Shown: positions 6,254 to 10,741 of the stretch, in pieces | How positions within the stretch are numbered: the stretch's first letter is position 1 | Layout: every line of letters starts with the position of its first letter | NCBI GenBank assembly: GCA_015501595.1 | Contig: JADNRX010001354.1 | Coordinates: 1-10,741 of the forward strand | Length of the DNA stretch: 10,741 nt | Source: Hymenopellis radicata | Lineage: Eukaryota; Basidiomycota; Agaricomycetes; Agaricales; Physalacriaceae | Direction of reading: 5' to 3' | Made by a program: the position numbers and the translations under genes | Notes under the pieces: generated by a model | What the model saw: the letters and a program-made list of their open reading frames with translations, nothing else | Told to the model about the DNA's origin: nothing | Databases searched by the model: none

Positions 6254-6256
6254 TTA
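6254..6256 (+). repeat. Right TTA target-site duplication
   Basis: Partner of 5721-5723, directly after the CAGGCTC end of the Harbinger-like MITE. Confidence 0.7.
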
Positions 6257-6261
6257 TGTAA

Positions 6262-6951
6262 GCGTATGTACTCTACTCCAATCTATACGGTTGTATCTCG
6301 CAACACAAGCCAGGAGAAAGACTTGAAAGACAAGATGCGATGAGTTCAAAGACTTCTTGGGGAAAAAGGCATGTCCTTATTGCTTACAGCGGCGCATCGA
6401 CCGAGCTATATGTCCACGGCAAGTCTGGTGGCGCTTGCTTCAAGTGTCGCTTTCCGGTTCATGCTTACTGCCAAAGCTTTGATAATATCCCAATTGGCAG
6501 CATGTAAAAACAGGTCAAACTTCCTCGCTCGAAACAGATGCTTAGCGGCTATGCTACGGCGCGTCCATGGCCTTTCACAGTGTTTTGTACCATTGTCACC
6601 AAGTGGGAGTGGAAGAGCAATAGGATGCGCGCGTGGAGGATAGCGACCTTGGTCTGGGGTGCAGGATGGAGGTGGGAGTTTGGGTTCTTCACTGCTGACA
6701 CGCAGAGACGCGGCATGTCCACGGCCTTGAGGTGATATGGCCCGGACGCGTTTGTTTCTTTATGAATGGTAAACACTTTGCAGTCAAGAAAGATGTCTTG
6801 TGTCCATTTATTAATTATCGTCGTCGCAGTTCTGACACGAGTCCACGCCATCCTCGAACGAGTCAGCCTGTGGAGTGGAGGATATCTCGCCCCGATGAAC
6901 TGCTTCGCTCTCACACACACAATGACTGGCGGACGACTCCGATACTTGTGA
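6262..6951 (+). pseudogene. Unrecognised coding-like relic with four stops
   Basis: A single plus frame from 6262 to 6951 contains only four stops in about 230 codons (6505-6507, 6733-6735, 6763-6765 and the terminal 6949-6951), fewer than expected by chance. The most protein-like part is 6370-6504, reading SGASTELYVHGKSGGACFKC and then RFPVHAYCQSFDNIPIGSM. It has a C-x2-C-x7-C spacing that might bind metal. The last part (6766-6948) has a hydrophobic stretch (LLIIVVAVL) that could span a membrane. The Trp-rich middle (6580-6690) looks like shadow sequence, and the minus strand is also open for 154 codons at 6549-7013. No family is recognised. The relic begins right beside the Harbinger-like MITE. 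Confidence 0.25.
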
Positions 6952-6954
6952 GTA

Positions 6955-7537
6955 GTCTCTTCTTTGCCTCTGTCCCGACATTCTCGTCCTGATCCTTGCG
7001 CTGATGTCGTCAAAGTTGTTCATTATGCCGTGTCTAATGTAGCTTAACGGCCGGCTGGCACGTATTATCTGAGCACAATTTTTTCTTTGGCAGCTACGAC
7101 GTCCTTCTCCACAAAGGCATCTTCTGTAGATTTTTGACTACCTAGAAGACTCTGACCGAATGCTCCAATGTGCGCTGTACGTGTACCGCGATGTTGCTAA
7201 GAGTTCTCAACAGGTACAGATATACACATCAGGGAAATCTGAAAATCTATGTAGATCGGGGCCTGTCTACGTAGGGTACGCCGAAAGGGTCGTGTCTACG
7301 TAGACCTACGTAGATGTACGTACAGTCTGGTGAGCACTACGTAGAACTATGTAGTTGCCACTCACCTCTACACAGTGTACCTCTGGTTACAATAGGTTCT
7401 GGTGAAGTGTACGTAGGTCGGCAGCAGCCATGGCGAAAATATTTTGTAGAGAATTAATGAGAGGCACTGTCGAGGTGCATTGCAGTATGTTGGAACCAAC
7501 AGTCCATCGCGAATTCTAAGTATTCGAGTCGACCAGG
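6955..7537. other. Sequence with no supported gene, containing the TAYGTA cluster
   Basis: The plus frame after the acceptor-like TTTTTCTTTGGCAG (ending about 7094) reads YDVLLHKGIF and, past a TAG, a further open stretch. It runs into the palindrome cluster and has no start or donor. I see no RNA gene. The only distinct structure is the motif cluster at 7247-7416. Confidence 0.35.
7247..7416. repeat. Cluster of CTAYGTAG palindromic motifs
   Basis: CTACGTAG occurs at 7267-7274, 7296-7303, 7306-7313 and 7337-7344. CTATGTAG occurs at 7247-7254 and 7347-7354, GTACGTAC at 7316-7323 and TACGTAG at 7410-7416: eight related sites in 170 bp. Several extend to TCTACGTAGA. The spacing is irregular, so it is not a simple tandem repeat. 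It could be an array of binding sites for a dimeric protein or the internal repeats of a decayed transposon end. No inverted partner elsewhere in the window was found. Confidence 0.7.
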
Positions 7538-7569
7538 TTGATATTTTGTCAAGTCGTGTGGCAGAAATC

Positions 7570-7715
7570 TTGCAAAGTCCACTCGATCAAATGGTCCGTG
7601 CGCACGCATCATCTACTGCGAAATTTATTTTCTAAACTCCGCCCAGTTGTCCTGTCTTCCCCTCCATTCCCAATCTGTTCCCCAACCTTTTCCTCTTCCT
7701 CTCCGACCGGCGACA
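7570..7715 (+). promoter_or_regulatory. Candidate fungal 5' leader with pyrimidine-rich tract
   Basis: TTGCAAAGTC (7570-7579) and TGGTCCGTGCGCA (7592-7604) are followed by a long CT-rich run (about 7640-7710) and CGACAATGCC at the candidate start. TTGCAAGGTC (2231-2240) and the identical 13-mer (2287-2299) appear in the same order upstream of the mini-ORF in the 1988-3078 element. No clear TATA box is present here; AATTTATTTTC at 7620 is the closest. Confidence 0.35.
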
Positions 7716-7934
7716 ATGCCTGCTCTGACTCAATCAGAACTATGTCGCTTCTGGATGCTACTGCTACTCCTGGGCGAGTCGTCTCCGTCAATATCCACCG
7801 ACACAGAACGAGGATTCAAAGCCCACCATGACCATCCCGTCGACCAGCAGCGACAAGACACGACCAACAGAGCTACACGCACGAGGAGTGGACTATGTCC
7901 AGCGACGAACGAGGCACGACCACTATGGCACTAA
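7716..7934 (+). CDS. Candidate 72-residue small secreted peptide
   Basis: ATG 7716 has a good fungal context (GCGACAATGCC) at the end of a pyrimidine-rich leader. The frame runs to TAA 7932-7934, 72 residues. The N-terminus (MPALTQSELCRFWMLLLLLG) resembles a signal peptide, with a short hydrophobic core of Trp, Met and five Leu, then a Ser/Pro stretch (ESSPSIS) where cleavage could occur. The rest is hydrophilic, with His, Asp, Gln, Thr and Arg, and no domain. The hydrophobic core is short, so membrane targeting is weakly supported. Two other frames are open over the same bases: one starting MSLLDATATPGRVV (7757 region) and the repeat frame at 7828. Which is used cannot be settled from sequence. 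Confidence 0.3.
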   Translation: MPALTQSELCRFWMLLLLLGESSPSISTDTERGFKAHHDHPVDQQRQDTTNRATRTRSGLCPATNEARPLWH

Positions 7935-8331
7935 GGAGCGAAACACGACCAACAAGGAGCGAGGCACGAACCACGAAGAACGAGCAGCAACCCACGAGAA
8001 TCTGACCAACGAGGAACAGGCCACGACCGACCAACGAGGAACGTGTCACCACTGACGAGGAACCAGATACGAGGACCGGAGAACCGAACGAGGACCGGGC
8101 TACGAGAGCAAGTCACGAACCATGAAGACCCAGCCAGCTGCGATTCAGATCAACGACGACCAAGTCACTAACGAGGACAAGCAACAAGCCACGACCAACG
8201 AGGAACGAACCACGACAACGGCAACCAGAGAGGATGAAGACCAAGCAACGCCGGCGAGGAACGAGCCACAGTTCACGGACGACCAACAGACACAATCCAT
8301 GGATGACCAACGAGGATCAAGTCCTGCGTGA
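7828..8331 (+). pseudogene. Hydrophilic Thr/Glu/Asn/Gln-rich repeat frame split by one stop
   Basis: One plus frame runs from ATG 7828 to TGA 8329-8331 with a single internal TGA at 8053-8055, so 168 codons form two halves of 75 and 69 residues once the ATG at 8122 is counted. The frame is also open upstream to about 7732. The sequence is low-complexity and charged, with variants of TTNEER, TNKERGTNHEER and TREDEDQATPARNE. It has no hydrophobic segment and would be intrinsically disordered. The repetition mirrors DNA repeats of ACCAACGAGGAAC. CGA or TGG to TGA would explain the stop. It may equally be a repeat whose openness is a by-product of composition, since the minus strand is also open over 7931-8310. 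The function is unknown. Confidence 0.3.
7850..8331 (+). repeat. Degenerate short tandem repeat around ACCAACGAGGAAC
   Basis: AACGAGGA occurs exactly at 8008, 8033, 8087, 8170, 8197 and 8309. Many one-base variants (AACAAGGAGC, CACGAAGAACG, GGCGAGGAAC) lie between them, and CACGACC recurs as a linker. Spacing is irregular (25-110 bp), as in an old minisatellite. Confidence 0.7.
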
Positions 8332-8339
8332 GGACCACA

Positions 8340-8700
8340 TCAGGAAAAACCCACATTGCTAGATTACACCTAAGTATGTCTATATAATGTCTAATTTCCT
8401 CTAAATTGTACTAAAATAGCAAATTCAGATGATTATGCATAACATATACACATATGGTGTACCCCCTTGCTGAAATAGCACATTTTAGAGATATATTATG
8501 CTTGTATTACACATAAGATACTAACTAATTATACATGAGCTAGCCCATTCTCACACCAGTTATAATCAGAAACTGAATGCTAACATTAGAACAAAGATAC
8601 TGGATTATAGCTCGACAATAGACAAAGAAGTAGAGTACAAGGATTATGTATACATTAATAGTTGTTTCGAGTCCATGCCCTACACCTGCCCGCCGCTGGC
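8340..8700. other. AT-rich spacer with an imperfect direct repeat
   Basis: Base composition drops sharply to AT-rich here and recovers after about 8670. I find no frame, tRNA or intron. CTAAAATAGCAAATTCAG (from 8411), followed by GATTATGC, resembles TGAAATAGCACATTTTAG (from 8471), followed by ATATTATGC: an old roughly 60-bp duplication. It may serve as shared 3' flank of the convergent candidate genes on either side. Confidence 0.5.
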
Positions 8701-8715
8701 TTCGCAGTATCAACA

Positions 8716-9140
8716 TCATCGAAGTGGAAACCCGGACTCAAGTAAAGTGCGGTACATATCTATGAAGAAGGCGGTGAGGGGAGTAACAGACAGCGAAGAG
8801 TAAAACTTAACAACCAAGGAAGGCCCCGACAGCCGAGTCAACATCTGAGAAAAGCGCGGTGAATCAGTAGTGCTTATAGTCAGTGGGAACGACGACGTAC
8901 CGAGTAGCTCGTCGGTCTACGCGCTATCGAAGGATGAAGGTCGTCCACGTCGTGGTAAACAGAATTCAGAAAGATTCTGACAAAGTCGTCAGCTCGTCAA
9001 TGAGAAGACGAGTAAATAAACATACTAGAGCGAGGGCGAAGGTGCTGAGAGATTGAAGACCGCTGGGAGAGAAAAGAATATCTCATCCAGCGGCGGCGGC
9101 TTCACCGCCTCATAGAGCGGGTCCATTGAAGTCGCCGTGC
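8716..9140 (-). CDS. Candidate 3' exons of an unrecognised minus-strand gene (three exons, two canonical introns)
   Basis: The last exon, 8844 to TGA 8716-8718, encodes MLTRLSGPSLVVKFYSSLSV and ends TLLESGFPLR. A 56-nt intron (8845-8900; GTACGT, CTGAC/CTGAT branch candidates, TTTCTCAG) joins it in phase to an exon at 8901-8976 (IFLNSVYHDVDDLHPSIARR). A 49-nt intron (8977-9025; GTATGT, GCTGAC, TGTCAG) precedes that. The next exon, up to about 9140, reads MDPLYEAVKPPPLDEIFFSL and then PAVFNLSAPSPSL. Its acceptor may be CACCCAG at 9141-9143, with GCTGAC upstream. The second junction as drawn creates TA/A, a stop, so either that acceptor is wrong or the gene carries a nonsense change. Otherwise codon choice is good (C or G in third position). 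No family is recognised. The gene would continue toward 9471 and beyond. Confidence 0.4.
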
Positions 9141-9306
9141 CTGGGTGGTCATCGTATTGTCAGCCCCAACGTCGCCATGTCGTGAGGCTGAAGGTCGAAG
9201 TTTCACCACCATGCTGGGCGTCGTCGTTGTGCTAGGTGTCGTTGTGTCCTGCTCCTTGTCATCCTACTCGTCGTTGTCCTCCTGCTTGATCGTTGTCGCC
9301 CGGCTT

Positions 9307-9600
9307 GTCGTCATCGTCCAGGTGCGGCTCTCATTAGGAGGCTTACGCGGGGGTTTGCTTGGCGGGGAGCAGGAAGCAGAAGTCGTTGTCGACACGGCGA
9401 CAAAACAGAATGGAGAGCCTGCAGGTAAAATTTGAGTAGAATAGACAATAAACAATGACAAAATACGTACCTTCTAGGACTGGAAGCGTCGCAGAGGCTC
9501 GGCGCTAGACTCTTGAAGCCCGTCGTCGTCGTCATCTTGAAGTGCTGCTGCTCCTCCGGGAGGCTTACGCGTCCCCGTTGCTGGTCGAGAAAGCAGAATG
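9307..9600. repeat. Diverged direct repeat, about 75-80 bp, offset about 221 bp
   Basis: The blocks 9307-9385 and 9528-9600 share GTCGTCATC at their left ends, the exact 13-mer GGAGGCTTACGCG (9337-9349 and 9559-9571), and then GTTTGCTTGG.../GTTGCTGGTCGAG with AGCAGAA. On the minus strand both blocks encode similar peptides (DFCFLL- and FFAFCFLDQQ-like) followed by CGCGTAAGC, which could be coding or a GTAAGC donor. This indicates an exon-sized duplication, later shifted by small indels. Confidence 0.55.
9419..9470 (-). other. Canonical 52-nt intron on the minus strand
   Basis: Read on the minus strand, GTACGT begins at 9470, an AT-rich body follows and the intron ends ACCTGCAG at 9419. It links the exon ending CDASSPR (start side, 9471) to a frame reading RLSILFCRRVDNDFCFLLPA. 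That frame meets TAA within CGCGTAAGC, which might itself be a GTAAGC donor. AT-richness against GC-rich flanks strengthens the intron call. Confidence 0.5.
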
Positions 9601-9789
9601 CGAAAAAGTCCTCCTCTTGGGTGCGTTCGAGATCTTCTATCAGAAACGTAAGCGATGGGATGGCGTACAGCGCAGAGAGTGAAGGACGGCGACGACGCAG
9701 AGGAAGCAACGGCGCATCGTGGTGGTGGGAGACTCGTCCTCGCGGCTGTCGTAAGCCTCGGTCGCAAATCCCGAGTCGGCGTAGTCGCT
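9471..9789 (-). CDS. Candidate internal exon(s) of the same minus-strand gene, with a frame conflict
   Basis: Two coding-like frames abut. From 9789 to 9718 one frame reads SDYADSGFATEAYDSREDES with strong C/G third positions. From about 9673 to 9471 another frame reads ALYAIPSLTFLIEDLERTQE, then EDFFAFCFLDQQRGR, and ends CDASSPR at the 52-nt intron. The change of frame between 9718 and 9673 has no good splice donor, so it is either a frameshift (decay) or an intron I cannot place. Upstream, a GTATGT site near 9870 with acceptors TAG near 9822 or 9790 could introduce this exon. A longer open frame (9474-9953, 159 codons) is Arg-rich and looks like a shadow. No family is recognised. Confidence 0.3.
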
Positions 9790-9963
9790 AGTGGGGGGAG
9801 ACCAGAGCACGGTGAGAGTCCTATGGAAGAGGCTAAGGACGGACTTGGAAGAAATGAAAAAAGTAAACATACACGTGACTCGGTTGGTCTGGGCCGAGGT
9901 CCGAACCGACGCGTCAGCGTTTGAAGTCCGACAACCAAGCTCTCTCCACCCACATACGACTAC

Positions 9964-10224
9964 TCAGTGGTGGCGACAGCTGTCACCACTGTCGCTCTGA
10001 TGTCCGTCGGGCCACCTCTGGGGTGGAGACATGGGCTTTGGCTGTGTGTGGGGCCCTCCGCGAGGATCAGACATTTTTTGGGCATTTTCGGGGTCCTGCG
10101 ACGACTCTTGGCTCTGGCTTTGGGCCAAGCTGGCTGCTGCGACGCCCACGAAGGACACGGGCGAGGACGACAACACCTGAACGATGAGGACGACGACGAC
10201 GCGCCCCGACCGCAAGGATGACAT
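9964..10224 (-). CDS. Candidate 86-residue secreted Ser/Gln/Pro-rich peptide, or first exon of the minus-strand gene
   Basis: From ATG 10224 to TGA 9964-9966 the frame has very high C/G third-position use. The N-terminus starts MSSLRSGRVVVVLIVQVL and continues through SSSPVSFVGVAAASLAQ, as expected of a signal peptide: basic n-region, Val/Leu/Ile core, small residues before a possible cleavage at SLA/QS. The remainder is rich in Ser, Gln, Asp and Pro (QSQSQESSQDPENAQ), with a single Cys near the end. ATG at 10074 has an even better start context (CAAAAAATGTCT) and would give a 36-residue cytosolic form. The same frame resumes after the stop and reaches the 9718-9789 exon, so it may be the 5' exon of that gene. 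GTC-repeat composition could mimic the hydrophobic core. Confidence 0.35.
   Translation of the reverse strand: MSSLRSGRVVVVLIVQVLSSSPVSFVGVAAASLAQSQSQESSQDPENAQKMSDPRGGPHTQPKPMSPPQRWPDGHQSDSGDSCRHH
9965..9991. repeat. Near-perfect 27-bp palindrome
   Basis: CAGTGGTG (9965-9972) and GACAGCTGTCACCACTG (9975-9991) form an inverted repeat around GACAGCTGTC, disturbed only by a three-base insertion in the left arm. It lies at the end of the 86-codon frame and may be chance in repetitive sequence. Confidence 0.6.
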
Positions 10225-10312
10225 CAACGACAACAACGACGCGTCGAGAATGGCGACGACGGCGGCGTGTCAAGGATGTGGACCCACGACCACCAGAACC
10301 ACCTCGTCCTCT

Positions 10313-10342
10313 TTCGTACCACTTTCCTTCGTACCACTTTCC
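10313..10342 (+). repeat. 15-bp perfect tandem duplication
   Basis: TTCGTACCACTTTCC occurs at 10313-10327 and again, exactly and without a gap, at 10328-10342. A 15-bp unit keeps reading frame and would encode SFVPL twice on the plus strand. Confidence 0.9.
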
Positions 10343-10509
10343 CACTACCCCCACTACCTTTTGTCCCCACATCACTCCCAGCACTCCCTCCATCACCACC
10401 CTCAGTCCCTGCTCATGCACGGCTGAGTGTCCCGTGCCATTGCCCGGGGATGCTCGCCGGGCATGAATGGATTAGAGGTGGTGGCCGGCAAGTTTATTCG
10501 CGAACTCGC

Positions 10510-10540
10510 TTGACTCGACTGGCGTTGACTCGCGAGTCAG
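10510..10540. promoter_or_regulatory. TGACTC cluster with a 14-bp palindrome
   Basis: TGACTCGCGAGTCA (10526-10539) is a perfect palindrome of two TGACTC half-sites. A third TGACTC lies at 10511-10516. TGACTC is the half-site for Gcn4/AP-1-type bZIP factors (general amino-acid control in fungi). The spacing differs from the classical TGACTCA site, so function is only suggested. It lies about 300 bp upstream of the minus-strand candidate start at 10224. Confidence 0.4.
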
Positions 10541-10741
10541 ATAGGTTTACGGCCCAACTCACGATCCCTCTCTGTCAGGTCAACATTTGGAAGATTCGGA
10601 TGCGGCACACGATGTTGATATCAGCTCGGTTTCACGAGGCAACACTTAACACGTCGTGGTCGTGATTTGATTGTAAGTTGTAATTTATTTTTTCGTGTCA
10701 TATCATGTTAGATATCTATGGTAAAAGATGTTAAAGATGTC

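Larger units (their letters stand above)
10240..10741. other. Low-complexity flank without a supported gene
   Basis: Short frames on both strands here (Arg/Thr/Val- or His/Pro/Ser-rich) follow GAC/ACC-type composition and show no domain or leader. Upstream (on the minus strand) of ATG 10224 I see no TATA box. The stretch holds a 15-bp tandem duplication and a TGACTC palindrome, listed separately. The last 90 bases are AT-rich. Confidence 0.4.

Noticed and set aside
5815..6326. Three plus-strand frames within the Harbinger-like MITE
   Set aside because: They run through the inverted repeats (ISRNITK-type repeats from GTGATATT motifs) and have no transposase features.
6549..7013. 154-codon minus-strand open frame
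   Set aside because: No leader, intron or domain; His/Pro-rich parts mirror the Trp-rich plus frame, as expected for opposite-strand shadowing.
7931..8310. Two Leu/Val/Trp-rich minus-strand frames
   Set aside because: They are the complement of the ACCAACGAGGAAC repeats and appear repetitive for that reason only.
9474..9953. 159-codon minus-strand open frame
   Set aside because: Arg/Pro/Ser-rich composition arising from shifted GAC/GCC codons; the other two frames give better third-position bias and more protein-like segments.
10067..10420. Val/Gly/Arg-rich minus frame and His/Ser/Pro-rich plus frames
   Set aside because: Both follow from GTG/GAC-type low-complexity DNA; no starts with leaders and no domains.
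1..10741. CRISPR array, prophage, bacterial operon or integron
   Set aside because: No regularly spaced repeats, no prokaryotic gene density and no ribosome-binding sites; splice signals and MITEs indicate a fungal nuclear sequence.

Overview
The window looks like an accessory, transposon-scarred stretch of a filamentous fungal chromosome, most likely a mushroom-forming basidiomycete (Agaricomycetes). Three things point there. Candidate introns are short (49-58 nt) with GTAAGT/GTACGT/GTATGT donors and YAG acceptors. A broken minus-strand gene reads like the BTB/POZ family that is expanded in Agaricomycetes. Candidate gene starts sit behind pyrimidine-rich leaders. Nothing bacterial (operons, Shine-Dalgarno sites, CRISPR, tRNA or rRNA) is visible. 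No long intact housekeeping gene is present, and no reading frame exceeds about 214 codons.

Layout. 1-1950: a perfect 15-bp hairpin (34-67), a decayed BTB/POZ pseudogene on the minus strand (527-940), and unrecognised coding-like relics on the plus strand (about 1022-1452 and 1582-1872). 1988-3078: a 1.09-kb DNA transposon-like element with inverted ends and a flanking direct repeat; it holds a TATA promoter-like stretch and a mini-ORF. 3563-3987: a 425-bp MITE with 83-bp terminal inverted repeats (TIRs) and flanking TA. 4040-4485: a 446-bp hAT-like MITE with a perfect 8-bp target duplication. 4825-5640: decayed, splice-signal-rich sequence in which opposite-strand coding models conflict and a short motif recurs three times. 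5724-6253: a 530-bp Tourist/Harbinger-like MITE with TIRs over 110 bp and TTA flanks. 6262-6951: a plus-strand coding relic with four in-frame stops. 7247-7416: a cluster of TAYGTA palindromic motifs.

7540-8331: a fungal-like leader, a 72-residue candidate secreted peptide, and an overlapping hydrophilic repeat reading frame cut by one stop. 8340-8700: AT-rich spacer. 8716-10224: a minus-strand region with three textbook short introns, coding-like exons, a diverged direct repeat about 221 bp out of register, and at its 5' end an 86-residue candidate secreted peptide. 10225-10741: low-complexity sequence, a 15-bp tandem duplication and a TGACTC palindrome cluster.

The best-supported content is the four inverted-repeat elements, each with matching flanking duplications and packed into about 4.3 kb, together with the BTB pseudogene. 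The protein-level calls elsewhere are reading-frame and splice-signal arguments without recognised domains and carry low confidence. I see no coherent multi-gene system. The most unusual features are the promoter and mini-ORF inside the first element, the possible relationship of that promoter to the leader at 7570-7716, and the tandem GTGATATT array in the Harbinger-like ends.
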